DNA of 64,000 nucleotides from UBA1444 sp964521625 (GTDB lineage: Bacteria > Bacillota > Negativicutes > UBA1444), in assembly GCA_964521625.1 (NCBI GenBank), contig CAZFSM010000011.1, positions 1 to 64,000 on the forward strand, in the 5' to 3' direction. Shown piece by piece: positions 26,150 to 35,037 of the stretch. The first letter of the stretch is position 1, and every line of letters starts with the position of its first letter. The notes beneath the pieces were generated by a model, which saw only the letters and a list, made by a program, of their open reading frames with translations, did not search any database and was not told the origin of the DNA. Position numbers and translations under genes: made by a program.

Positions 26150-27790
26150 TTATTGCGTCGCGTCGGAACCGCTGTTGGCCGGTGGCGTCCATCCGCCCCG
26201 GTAGGGTTCAACAAAATCGCGGGCCCGGTCCCATAGCTGCGAAACGCTCATGCCATAAACCTTGGCGAACGCAGCCACCGGGTTGCCGGTCTTGTTTGTC
26301 TCCTTCATCCAGTCGCCCAGTCGGGGATAGCCACCGTATTTATCGGCCAGATAATGGGTTGACAGCGCCGCCACGCCTCGCACTGCAGCCGGCCCATGTT
26401 TTTCGGCGGCAGCCGACCAGTTGGCCAGCGTCATCAGCTGCGCCGGTGATGGCCAGGAACGGCTCTGCGACAGGCCATATTCCCACGATCCCTGAAAATC
26501 GCCATAGCGGGCAAATCCGGATCGTTCGGCCGAACGGGCCGCCAGCACACTGGATGCGCCATATGACAGCCATTTCATATTGTCCATGTTTTGCGCCCCG
26601 CCAGTTTCGGCAATCAGGCGACTGCCCACGACAAAGGCGATCTGATAAATTTTGTCTTCCGGTTCCGGCATTGCTGCCACATTCATCACGACCACGCTGC
26701 CCCGATCGGTCCAGAACTCATTTTTGGCCTGGTCCACCGCCTGTTCCTTGGACAAACCGAATTCGCGGGCCATGGTCGAAACATACTCGTCACGGTTCTC
26801 TGTCAGGACGACCCGCAGTGCATCCTTCAGCTGGGCGTTCCAGGCGTCAAAAACCAATTGACGCACCATTTCGCCGCCTTTTTCAAAATAAGCCCGGGTA
26901 TCGTCCGGCACCTTCCCACGCATGCTGAACTGAATCTGGGCGGGTTCTCCCATGGCCAGGATATACCATGCCTGAAAATCACTAAGGAATTGGCCGATCT
27001 CCATACCGAATGCTTTCTGGAACGCCAGGTCACTCGATACAACCGGCACTTTCTGAAAATAAGATGCAATCGCCGGCAAACCTTTTTGTTTCATCAGGAA
27101 AAACACCATCAAGTCTGCCACTTCGCCGGGGTGACGGCCTTCGTTGACAAACTTCAGCCAGGCTTCTGGATTGCGTTCTACGATTTCCTGTGGGGAAACT
27201 GCGCGTTTCATCGCCCGGAGGATGTTAAACCGATCCAGTTTCCATTTTTCCACACTTTCGTAGCCGGTCATTTCGCCCACACGCGAGCCGATCAGATCGG
27301 CAGTCCCTTCCGCCAACCATTGCAAAGCCTTTTTGGTGAAATCATCGCCGGACCACTGGTAGATTGCCTGATAAAACAACTGGCGCCCCACCGAAGCCAC
27401 ACGGTCCTGACCGGTCTTCAACGACGGATTCGACAGATCCATGATGATCACGCCAAAACCAGACTTGTTATACCAGACGCCACCGAAAGTCTTGTCGGCT
27501 TTTTCGGCCACATCTTTCGGCTCGCGGAACTCGCGCTGGCGCACACGCAGGTAGCTGTCGCGGTCCGGGCAGATATACAGGCTGACGTCCTGCCGCAAGT
27601 CGGCGCTCATTTCCTCTTTCAACAACTGTTCAAACGCTGAGGCAGCGGCGCGAATGTCCTGCGCCGCCAGCGAGTCGACGCCGGCTTCTTCGAAAATCTT
27701 GATCGCTGCGAAAGCCGGTTGGCTAAACAATAGAATGCTGCAAAACAGAACCAGGAATGCCAGTCCTTGAACTCCGAATGTTTTTTTCAT
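26150..27790 (-). CDS. Secreted peptidase-MA-like protein, probably inactive
   Basis: A 546-residue exported protein; the ATG at 27790 has GGAGG upstream and gives a Sec signal peptide (about 1-28, ending AFA-AIK). The middle part resembles gluzincin 'peptidase MA' proteins: WLAEGTADLIGSRVGE (about 170-185) matches the downstream glutamate segment, but the preceding helix reads VGRQLFYQAIYQW where HExxH would be expected. The rest has no recognised domain; a Trp-rich C-terminus ends GGWTPPANSGSDATQ. It may act as a binding protein instead of a protease. Confidence 0.6.
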   Translation of the reverse strand: MKKTFGVQGLAFLVLFCSILLFSQPAFAAIKIFEEAGVDSLAAQDIRAAASAFEQLLKEEMSADLRQDVSLYICPDRDSYLRVRQREFREPKDVAEKADKTFGGVWYNKSGFGVIIMDLSNPSLKTGQDRVASVGRQLFYQAIYQWSGDDFTKKALQWLAEGTADLIGSRVGEMTGYESVEKWKLDRFNILRAMKRAVSPQEIVERNPEAWLKFVNEGRHPGEVADLMVFFLMKQKGLPAIASYFQKVPVVSSDLAFQKAFGMEIGQFLSDFQAWYILAMGEPAQIQFSMRGKVPDDTRAYFEKGGEMVRQLVFDAWNAQLKDALRVVLTENRDEYVSTMAREFGLSKEQAVDQAKNEFWTDRGSVVVMNVAAMPEPEDKIYQIAFVVGSRLIAETGGAQNMDNMKWLSYGASSVLAARSAERSGFARYGDFQGSWEYGLSQSRSWPSPAQLMTLANWSAAAEKHGPAAVRGVAALSTHYLADKYGGYPRLGDWMKETNKTGNPVAAFAKVYGMSVSQLWDRARDFVEPYRGGWTPPANSGSDATQ

Positions 27791-27907
27791 TTTGACAACC
27801 CTCCGATACAATCAAGTAATTAATCATTTGATAGGTAGTTTATCTTTATAATATTTTGACGTAATTGCGGTGAATCCTTTTCGCTTTGCCTCAACAAAGC
27901 TTTTTAT

Positions 27908-28645
27908 TCAGCTTCCGGTCTTCACCGCCGTCAGCAGCGACGCTGCCGCGCTGTCCACCAACCAGCGGATTTCGCCGGCCTGCGGGCTAATCAGCCGGGC
28001 CGGGGGAACGACATCCGCCGCTGGATCAGTCAAAATCTGGCGCAACATCGCCGCCTTGCCGGCGCCACTGACCATAAACACCACCAGCCGGGCCTGGTTC
28101 AGCACCGGTACAGTCAGTGTCAGCCTATACATATCTTGCTCCGGCAGATACAGCTCGCATACGAAACGGGTCCGCTCCGCCACCGCCGCCGTGCCTGGAA
28201 ACAGCGACGCCGTGTGCCCGTCCGCACCGATGCCGAGTAGCACAAAGTCCAGGCGAGGCAGCTGCCCCTCCCCCAGATGCCGCAGCAACTGTTCATAGTC
28301 CTGCGCCGCTTGCTGCGGTGTCTTTGGGCAATACAGCGGATGAATCTGCGCTGCAGGAATCGGCACATGGTCCAGTAATGCCCGCCGGGCCATTCCCTCG
28401 TTGCTGCGCGGGTCATCCGGCGGGACAAACCGCTCGTCGCTCCAATACACATGGACCTTGCCCCAGTCTACCCGGGTTCGATACGACTCGCCAGCCAGTA
28501 GTTCATAGAAGGGTCGGGGCGTTTCGCCGCCGGACAACACGACATGGAATACGCCGCGCGCCGCGATCGCCTGATCAGCCGCGCTGACAAACAGTTCGGC
28601 TGTTGCCCGGTTCAGTTCTGCCGCATCACTAACTACCTTAATCAT
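27908..28645 (-). CDS. pgl: 6-phosphogluconolactonase
   Basis: A 245-residue (or 253 from an upstream ATG) Pgl/DevB family enzyme that hydrolyses 6-phosphoglucono-lactone. Motifs are VVLSGGETPRPFYELLA, VHVYWSDERFVPPDDPRSN and VLLGIGADGHTASLFPG. It overlaps the end of zwf, giving a zwf-pgl operon for the oxidative pentose phosphate pathway. The start is uncertain because neither ATG has a strong ribosome site, as expected for coupled translation. Confidence 0.94.
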   Translation of the reverse strand: MIKVVSDAAELNRATAELFVSAADQAIAARGVFHVVLSGGETPRPFYELLAGESYRTRVDWGKVHVYWSDERFVPPDDPRSNEGMARRALLDHVPIPAAQIHPLYCPKTPQQAAQDYEQLLRHLGEGQLPRLDFVLLGIGADGHTASLFPGTAAVAERTRFVCELYLPEQDMYRLTLTVPVLNQARLVVFMVSGAGKAAMLRQILTDPAADVVPPARLISPQAGEIRWLVDSAAASLLTAVKTGS

Positions 28646-30170
28646 TGCGACAGCCGGTGCGGGTGTCATTTTCCAGACAAGCCGGCAAAAACCAGCTGCG
28701 CCCGTCGCGGGCGATCAGTTCCTCTGCCGCCGCCGGACCCCACTCGCCGGCTCGGTAGTTGGGAAAATTTCTCGGCGTTTTGTTTTCCCATTCCTTCATT
28801 ATTGGCGCGATAGCTGACCAGGCCGCCTCCACCTGATCGGCCCGCATGAACAGCCCGGGATCGCCGTGCACAATTTCCAGCAGCAATGTTTCATAGGCAT
28901 CCGGCGAGGCGGTGGCAAACACTTCATGATAGGAAAAGTGCATTTCAACCGGCTTCAAGTTCATGCCGATGCCCGGTTCTTTGGCCAGCGTTCGCAGCAA
29001 GATCCCTTCCTGCGGATCGATCTGGATCGCCAACCGGTTGGGCTGAATCAGCGTATTGGAGAACGGGTGATGCGGCACCGGGCGGAACTGCAGCGAAATC
29101 TCCGACGACCGCGCCGGCATCCTTTTGCCTGTGCGCAAATAGAAGGGAACGCCCTGCCAGCGCCAGTTGTCGATATACAATTTGAGCGCGGCAAACGTTT
29201 CAGTTGTCGAATGCGGATTGATTCCCGGTTCTTTGCGATAGGCGATCCGGTCGCGGTCAAATCGCGTCGCGGCATCATATTGCCCCCGCACGGCGACCTG
29301 GTCCACCTGTTCCGGCAAAATCGGTCGGATTGCATGTAGCACGTCGACTTTTTTGTTGCGGATTTCGTCCGCCTGGAACGAGGTGGGCGGCTCCATCGCC
29401 ACCAGACACAACAGTTGCAGCAAGTGATTCTGAATCATGTCCCGCAGCGCACCGGACCCGTCGTAGTAGCCGCCGCGCCGGCCGACGCCGATCTCCTCCG
29501 AAACGGTGATCTGGACATGATCGATAAAAGACCGGTTCCACAGAGGTTCCCACATCGCGTTGGCAAAGCGGAACGCTAAAATATTCTGTACCGTTTCCTT
29601 GCCAAGGTAATGATCCATGCGGTAAATTTGCGTCTCGGTAAAGTCCCGTTTCAGCAAGTCGTTCAATTCACGGGCCGATTCCAGATCGCGGCCAAATGGT
29701 TTTTCCACGACAATCCGGTATTCCGGCCGCTCCCAATAATCGCCGGCCAGCCCCAGTCGATGAATAACCGACGGCACTAATACCGGCGGCGTCGACAGGT
29801 AGAATATCTTGTTGGCGGTTTCGCCCCAACCGGCGTTCATCGACGCCAGCAGCGCACTATAGGCCTTTTCGTCCTCATAATCGGCAGCCAAATATTCCAG
29901 CATGGCAGCGAACTTTCGCCAGTGGGCGTCATCTGTGCCGCCCCGACGGGAAAACTGGTCGACGCCGCTACGCAGCTGCAAGATATAATCGTCCCGGCTG
30001 ATCGCGGTGCGGGCAAAGCCGATGACGCGAAACTGCTGCGGCAACCAGTGGTCCAGAAACAGATTGTATAAGGCCGGGATGATCTTGCGGCGGGTCAAGT
30101 CGCCTGACGCGCCAAAAATCACTAGTACTGCAGGCTCTGTTATTGGTTCAGTGATTGACTCCTGTAACAT
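28638..30170 (-). CDS. zwf: Glucose-6-phosphate 1-dehydrogenase
   Basis: A 510-residue enzyme that oxidises glucose 6-phosphate to the lactone with NADP+ (or NAD+). The Rossmann loop is IFGASGDLTRRKIIPALYNL (20-39) and the active-site motif is RMDHYLGKETVQN. An AAGGAG precedes the ATG. It leads the zwf-pgl unit and is divergent from the glycosyltransferase gene across about 60 bases. Confidence 0.97.
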   Translation of the reverse strand: MLQESITEPITEPAVLVIFGASGDLTRRKIIPALYNLFLDHWLPQQFRVIGFARTAISRDDYILQLRSGVDQFSRRGGTDDAHWRKFAAMLEYLAADYEDEKAYSALLASMNAGWGETANKIFYLSTPPVLVPSVIHRLGLAGDYWERPEYRIVVEKPFGRDLESARELNDLLKRDFTETQIYRMDHYLGKETVQNILAFRFANAMWEPLWNRSFIDHVQITVSEEIGVGRRGGYYDGSGALRDMIQNHLLQLLCLVAMEPPTSFQADEIRNKKVDVLHAIRPILPEQVDQVAVRGQYDAATRFDRDRIAYRKEPGINPHSTTETFAALKLYIDNWRWQGVPFYLRTGKRMPARSSEISLQFRPVPHHPFSNTLIQPNRLAIQIDPQEGILLRTLAKEPGIGMNLKPVEMHFSYHEVFATASPDAYETLLLEIVHGDPGLFMRADQVEAAWSAIAPIMKEWENKTPRNFPNYRAGEWGPAAAEELIARDGRSWFLPACLENDTRTGCRND

Positions 30171-30231
30171 AATGACAACTCCTTATTAATGATATAATTA
30201 AGCACAATTGAGACTTTCAGGAGGCCTGAAC

Positions 30232-31554
30232 ATGGCAGATCCTGCGATGAACCCGACTGACCGCCTGTTGCTCGTTTTCGCCAAAACCCCTGCCGTTGGT
30301 CAGGTAAAGACCCGCATCGGCGCTGAAGCCGGGCTCGAAGCAGCCGCACAGATTTATGAAACGATGTTGGAAACGATTCTGACCGCCAGCGGCGGCGATG
30401 GCCGCTGGCAACGCCTTGTCGCCCTGACGCCCGAGTCCGATGCCGCCTGGTTTTCCGAGCGCAAGCTTCCCTTTATCCGCCAGCAGGGACAAAACATCGG
30501 CGAACGGATGGGCAGCGCCCTGAGCGAAGGATTCCGGCAAGGTGCGACGCAAGTGATGATCATCGGTTCCGACATCCCGGAGCTGGGCGAAGCTGAAATA
30601 GCGTCCGCTTTTTCGCGTCTGGATTCGGAACCGGCGGTGATCGGGCCGAGTCTCGATGGCGGCTTTTATCTGTTCGGTGCAAACCGGCAGGTTCAGCAGC
30701 AGGCCGCCAGTGTTCTCCTGGCGGACATCCCCTGGTCAACGCCGCAGGTGCTGGCGTCGCTACATAGCTTCTGCCGGCAGCAATCGCTGCCGCTGTGTCT
30801 GCTGCCGCCGAAGCGCGACATCGACACGTACGAAGACTGGCTTGATTACCAGGCGGCAAGCGCCGCAACGGACATAGCCGTCTCCATCATTGTGCCGACG
30901 CTGAACGAAGAACTGTATCTGGCCGACTGCCTGCGTAGCCTGGAACACCCAAGCTCTGAGCGAATCGTCGTCGATGGCGGCAGCAGCGACAAAACGCTGC
31001 AAATGGCCAGACAGGCCGGCGTGCGGACGCTGCGCTGCCCGGTCGCCAACCGGGGTCGTCAGTTAAACGCCGGCGCCGCGGTCGCCCGTGGCAAAATCCT
31101 GCTGTTCTTCCATGCCGACAGTCGAATGCCGGTCGGCGGCATCGCGTCGATGCTATCGGCAATGCAGGATCCTCGCCTGATCGGCGGCGGCTTTGACCTG
31201 GTTTTTTTTCCGTCGGAACCTTTCTACCGGTTTCTGGCCTGCGGCGCAAACCTGTTCTGCCGGTTGACCCGGACGATTTTCGGCGACCGCGGCATGTTCC
31301 TGCTCGCCGACCGTTTCTGGCAACTTGGCGGCTTCCTGGAAACCGCGATCATGGAAGATGCCGCGCTTTCGACCAGCATGCGCCGCGCCGGCAAAATCGT
31401 GATCCTGCCCGAGGTGGTGCAAACCAGCGCCCGCAAATATGCCAACGAGACCAAACTGCAGGCGATGTATCGCACGATGTGGGCCTATGCCGCCTACCGG
31501 CTCGGCGTTTCGCCGGAAACCATCAAGGCCGGCTACTACGGACTGGGCAAATAA
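30232..31554 (+). CDS. Fused TIGR04282/TIGR04283-type glycosyltransferase (arsenosugar-associated)
   Basis: A 440-residue fusion. The N-terminal half (about 1-200; LLVFAKTPAVGQVKTRI, GSDIPELGEAEI, GPSLDGGFYLFG) is the DUF2064/TIGR04282 transferase. The C-terminal half (about 215-440; SIIVPTLNEELYLADCLRSL, VDGGSSDKT, then FHADSRMP) is the GT2-like TIGR04283 type. The two are often separate neighbouring genes named for arsenosugar biosynthesis. The start at 30232 has AGGAGG seven bases upstream; an upstream in-frame ATG would overlap it. ArsS lies nearby on the other strand. Confidence 0.88.
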   Translation: MADPAMNPTDRLLLVFAKTPAVGQVKTRIGAEAGLEAAAQIYETMLETILTASGGDGRWQRLVALTPESDAAWFSERKLPFIRQQGQNIGERMGSALSEGFRQGATQVMIIGSDIPELGEAEIASAFSRLDSEPAVIGPSLDGGFYLFGANRQVQQQAASVLLADIPWSTPQVLASLHSFCRQQSLPLCLLPPKRDIDTYEDWLDYQAASAATDIAVSIIVPTLNEELYLADCLRSLEHPSSERIVVDGGSSDKTLQMARQAGVRTLRCPVANRGRQLNAGAAVARGKILLFFHADSRMPVGGIASMLSAMQDPRLIGGGFDLVFFPSEPFYRFLACGANLFCRLTRTIFGDRGMFLLADRFWQLGGFLETAIMEDAALSTSMRRAGKIVILPEVVQTSARKYANETKLQAMYRTMWAYAAYRLGVSPETIKAGYYGLGK

Positions 31555-31580
31555 TGACAAGTTTATATCACATAGGCTGG

Positions 31581-31618
31581 GCAGGTCTGTTGGTAATCAG
31601 GCCTGCTCCTTTTCTTTG
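31581..31618 (+). terminator. Terminator after the glycosyltransferase gene
   Basis: A 9-bp stem with one G-T pair (31581-31589 with 31598-31606) and an eight-base loop is followed on the plus strand by TCCTTTTCTTT. The right arm overlaps the last codons of the convergent small membrane protein gene. Confidence 0.6.
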
Positions 31619-31914
31619 TCTGCATCAGCGTTGTTCTTGCGATTCCGCCAATAAGAAAGACTATAAAACTTACGGTACTTTGCCACGATTTCTTTACCCA
31701 GCAAAAACAGACCGGCATAAAAGCAGATTTCGCCGACAACAAAAATAATTGTCGAAACAATCGCCTTCGTTTTTAGGTCGACATCGAGAAAAGGTATAAC
31801 AACAAGCGAAGCAATCAGGAGGTTCGCCAAAATAACCAGTCCGACCCCCAGTTTGACTTTGAGCGAAAGGCTGCGCCACTGTGCCAAAAGTTCTTTCCGG
31901 CGAAATTTAATCAT
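31597..31914 (-). CDS. Small membrane protein, transporter-suffix-domain type
   Basis: A 105-residue protein with two membrane segments (about 22-42 and 52-75), a basic N-terminus and a charged tail. The stretch VGEICFYAGLFLLGKEIVAKYRKF resembles the 'transporter suffix domain' found at the ends of some carriers or alone. It overlaps the reductase gene by four bases and is the last gene of the minus-strand series. Function unknown. Confidence 0.75.
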   Translation of the reverse strand: MIKFRRKELLAQWRSLSLKVKLGVGLVILANLLIASLVVIPFLDVDLKTKAIVSTIIFVVGEICFYAGLFLLGKEIVAKYRKFYSLSYWRNRKNNADADKEKEQA

Positions 31915-33335
31915 CCGGACAGCTTCTTCAACGCCTTGAGGGCAAATTGGGCGTACCAGCGCTTACTGACTTCGATCAGCCAGTGGTCGATGGCGCGTTG
32001 GATGCCATAGCCCCAACTGGGGTAAACATGCGGCAGCGAAGATAACGTTTTTAAACCGACGCCGGCATGTTTGGCTACAACCAGCTCATTGATCAGATCT
32101 GCGGCGCCCGTGCCGAGAATATGGGCGCCGAGCAGTTGACCGTTCGGTTTTGTTATCAGCTTGATCATCCCGACATCTTCCTGTTCAACCACCGCCCGGT
32201 CCACCAGGGAAAACGGCTGTCGATAGACCCGGTAAGCAATTCCCTGTTCTGACGCCTGCTCTTCCGTCAGTCCCAGATGAGCCAGTTCGGGATCGGTGAA
32301 GGTCCCCCAGGGAATGCCGGCGTAGTCAGGCTCCTGATTGATCGGCAACAGAATATTCTGCAGTACGATGCGCGCCTCCACCTCCGCAATGTGCGAAAAC
32401 TGGTATTGACCGGTGCAATCGCCGCAGGCCCAGATGCGGGGTACGCTCGTCTGGAGATGCTTGTCCACCTTGATTCCTTTGGCTGTATGTTCGACGCCGA
32501 CGTCCGCCAAACCCAGCCCCTCGAGATTCGCCTGCCTACCGGCGGCGACAAGCAGCGAATCGACCTCTGCGACCACGGCATTTCCCGCGGCGTCGGCTGC
32601 TGCGATCTGAATTTGTCCGCCGATTTTTTCAACGCTCTTGACCCGGGTCGCGAGGTGAATGACGATCCCTTCTTGCCGCAGGATTTCCGCCAAAGCGTCC
32701 GCCAGTTCCTTGTCATCGTGCGGCAGGATCTGCGTGGCAGATTGGAATACCGTAACCGCACTGCCCAGACGGGCATATGCCTGGGCCATTTCAATACCGA
32801 TCGGCCCGCCGCCGATCACACCGAAAGAAGCCGGGATCTTCTCCAAATCGAAAATTTGCTGATTTGTCACATACGGCACGGTGTCAAGCCCAATACTTGC
32901 CGGCCGTATCGGTGACGATCCGGTGGCGATCACGATGTCTTCGCCGCAGATATGAATGCCGTCGACAACCACTTCGTTGGCTGAAACAAGCCGCGGCGTT
33001 CCGAAATACAGCTCCACGCCCGCCGCCCTCAGCTGCGCCACCGTCTGGCTGCGATCCGCAGCCCGCTGGGTCAGTTCGCGGACCTTCGCCGGCACGCCGC
33101 TGACATCGATCCCCGCCCCGACCTTCACGCCCCATTTTTCGGCCTGACGGATCCGGTGCACTTCCTTGGCTGCCGCGAGCAATGCCTTGGAAGGCACGCA
33201 GCCGCTCCACGAACATTCGCCGCCAATTCGGTCTTTCTCGACCAGCGCCACGGAAATCCCCATACCGGCTGCACCCATCGCTGTTACGATACCTGCCGCG
33301 CCGCCGCCCAGTATCACGATTCGATAGTTCTTCAT
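31911..33335 (-). CDS. FAD-dependent dithiol/disulfide reductase (Lpd/MerA-like)
   Basis: A 474-residue class I pyridine nucleotide-disulfide oxidoreductase. It has the FAD loop VILGGGAAGIVTAMGAAG, the redox pair in GECSWSGCVPSKALL (Cys-x4-Cys), an NAD loop GVIGGGPIGIEMAQAYARLG and the dimerisation domain with its His region (LINELVVAKHAGVGLKTL). The start at 33335 follows GAAGGAGG. Mercuric reductase-like members often occur beside ArsS and TIGR04283 genes. No mercury-binding N-terminal domain is present, and no 2-oxoacid dehydrogenase E1/E2 genes are nearby, so lipoamide is an unlikely substrate. Confidence 0.9.
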   Translation of the reverse strand: MKNYRIVILGGGAAGIVTAMGAAGMGISVALVEKDRIGGECSWSGCVPSKALLAAAKEVHRIRQAEKWGVKVGAGIDVSGVPAKVRELTQRAADRSQTVAQLRAAGVELYFGTPRLVSANEVVVDGIHICGEDIVIATGSSPIRPASIGLDTVPYVTNQQIFDLEKIPASFGVIGGGPIGIEMAQAYARLGSAVTVFQSATQILPHDDKELADALAEILRQEGIVIHLATRVKSVEKIGGQIQIAAADAAGNAVVAEVDSLLVAAGRQANLEGLGLADVGVEHTAKGIKVDKHLQTSVPRIWACGDCTGQYQFSHIAEVEARIVLQNILLPINQEPDYAGIPWGTFTDPELAHLGLTEEQASEQGIAYRVYRQPFSLVDRAVVEQEDVGMIKLITKPNGQLLGAHILGTGAADLINELVVAKHAGVGLKTLSSLPHVYPSWGYGIQRAIDHWLIEVSKRWYAQFALKALKKLSG

Positions 33336-33393
33336 GCAGTGACCTCCTTCACGCGTATCGATCAAAGACAAAAGCCTTCGTCACTTCGGACGA

Positions 33394-34356
33394 TTAATCG
33401 CCAGACGCGGCCAAACTTCCCTGGCAGCTGCTGCCAGCGCCCGCCACACAGGCAAAACAGTGATCTCCTGTGGCGATTTTCAACCCCAACAAATCCTGCG
33501 GACTGATGTCCCCGATAAAAGCTGGCTCCAATCCTCCGGCCAGATTCAGCATTTGGTTGAAATCACAGTCAAATACCTGCCCCTGCCAGTTGACGCTGAG
33601 AGTGGTCCGGCACATAACCTGCTCCATATTTTGCAGATTGCTGCTGGTTTCCAGCAGTTCCAGATAGCCAGCAAGCAACCCCTGTTTCGCCAATTGACGC
33701 CGAAAACGCCCAATCGGCATATTGGTAATGGTAAACAGCGAATCAAAGCCGACGCCGTAATTTTCCAGCAAATGTTTTTTGTAATCGGCTTCCAGTTGGG
33801 CCTGCGGCCCGGGCAGATAGTTGCCGCCGGGATTATATACCAGGTACAACTTATATTTGCCGGTTCCGTAGCCGACATGGTTGAGTGACTGCAACACGCC
33901 GATATTGCGGCAGTGCGTGCCGCGTCCCCGCTGCGCATCAACATTTTCTTCCAGGTAGCAGGGCATCGAAGCAACCAGTTCGACCCGGTTGGCGGCAAAC
34001 AACTGGGGAAAACCAGCAAATGCGTCTTCGGCGAGAATGGCCAGATTGGTCCGCACAAGCAGTCTTTCCAGCGAGACCAGTTGCCGACTGCGGTCGAGGA
34101 ATTCCGGCAATAGCGGCCACAGTTCCGGTGCGCCGCCGGTAATGTCGATTTCTGCGACAGACGATTTTTCGGCAAAAGCAAGCACGGCCTCCATCACCGC
34201 CCGGTTCATTGACTCGGTCCGTTTCGGTCCTGCCTCGACATGGCAATGACTGCATTGCAAATTGCACCGGTAGCCGACATTGACCTGGAGACAGCGCAGT
34301 TCCCCCCGCACGAGCGGTTTGCCAGCGGACTGAAGATATTCCTGAAACGGTCCCAT
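33394..34356 (-). CDS. arsS: Arsenosugar biosynthesis radical SAM protein ArsS
   Basis: A 320-residue radical SAM protein. The cluster motif is CNLQCSHC (Cys-x3-Cys-x2-Cys, about 32-39), followed by DITGGAPEL. The C-terminal cysteine set (DHCFACVAGAGSSC) is the ArsS hallmark. In characterised arsenosugar work ArsS adds a 5'-deoxyadenosyl group to dimethylarsenite made by ArsM. No ArsM is in this window. It lies 36 bases after the betaine permease gene, so it is probably part of the same transcript. Confidence 0.9.
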   Translation of the reverse strand: MGPFQEYLQSAGKPLVRGELRCLQVNVGYRCNLQCSHCHVEAGPKRTESMNRAVMEAVLAFAEKSSVAEIDITGGAPELWPLLPEFLDRSRQLVSLERLLVRTNLAILAEDAFAGFPQLFAANRVELVASMPCYLEENVDAQRGRGTHCRNIGVLQSLNHVGYGTGKYKLYLVYNPGGNYLPGPQAQLEADYKKHLLENYGVGFDSLFTITNMPIGRFRRQLAKQGLLAGYLELLETSSNLQNMEQVMCRTTLSVNWQGQVFDCDFNQMLNLAGGLEPAFIGDISPQDLLGLKIATGDHCFACVAGAGSSCQGSLAASGD

Positions 34357-34392
34357 GAACCAGGCCCCCTGTTTCTAACAAATTTACCAACT

Positions 34393-35037
34393 TTACCTTG
34401 CTTTTTGTTCCAGCCATTTCAGCAGCTGTTCCGCCGTCATCGCCAGCAGGGCCGTCAACAGGGTCCCGGCTAGCAGCATCCCGTCGTGGAACGTCCGCAT
34501 CCCCTGCAGAATAATCGTGCCCAGCCCGCCGGCGCCGATAAACACCGCGAATGTGGACACGGAGATATTCATTACCACCATCGTGCGAACACCGGCAATG
34601 ATCTTCGGCAGCGCCAGCGGCAACTCCACCAGCAGCAACAGTTGCCCAGTGTCGGCGCCCATTCCCCTGGCCGCCTCGCGCACCGCCGGGTCGATGTCGC
34701 GCAGCCCGACATAAGTATTGTGCAACACCGGCAGCATCCCGTACATGACCAGCGCAACCAGCGCCGGCGTCTGGCCGATACCGAGCAGAGGAATCAATAA
34801 CGCAAAAGTCGCCAGAATCGGGATGGTATAGAGCGTGCCGGCAATGCGCAGCAAAATCCGGGCCAGCTTCGGTCTGCGGCTCATCCACACGCCAACGCCG
34901 ACCCCCAGCATCAGCGTGATGACGCTGGCGAAAAGCACCAGCTGGCATTGCTGCCAGAGCGCCACCAGCAGTACGTCGTATTTGCCGCTGACATATTCGA
35001 CCATCAGTTGCAGCGGTCCCGGCGTCATCGGGCACAC
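34393..35037 (-). CDS. OpuC-like ABC importer permease (second)
   Basis: A 214-residue permease with about five to six segments and the EAA loop AAAxxMG form EAARGMGADTGQLLLLVELPLALP. Short permeases of this kind belong to betaine/choline/carnitine importers. It overlaps the ATPase gene by 13 bases. With the other permease (36670-37344) it makes the channel. Confidence 0.92.
   Translation of the reverse strand: MCPMTPGPLQLMVEYVSGKYDVLLVALWQQCQLVLFASVITLMLGVGVGVWMSRRPKLARILLRIAGTLYTIPILATFALLIPLLGIGQTPALVALVMYGMLPVLHNTYVGLRDIDPAVREAARGMGADTGQLLLLVELPLALPKIIAGVRTMVVMNISVSTFAVFIGAGGLGTIILQGMRTFHDGMLLAGTLLTALLAMTAEQLLKWLEQKAR

Noticed and set aside
27883..27900. Hairpin GCTTTG-N6-CAAAGC followed by T residues on the plus strand
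   Set aside because: No plus-strand gene precedes it and the minus strand lacks a T run after pgl; stem of only six pairs.
33394..33460. Selenocysteine codon in the C-terminal cysteine cluster of ArsS
   Set aside because: Some homologs have one, but here the cluster uses cysteine codons and the frame ends with TAA; no in-frame TGA is read through.
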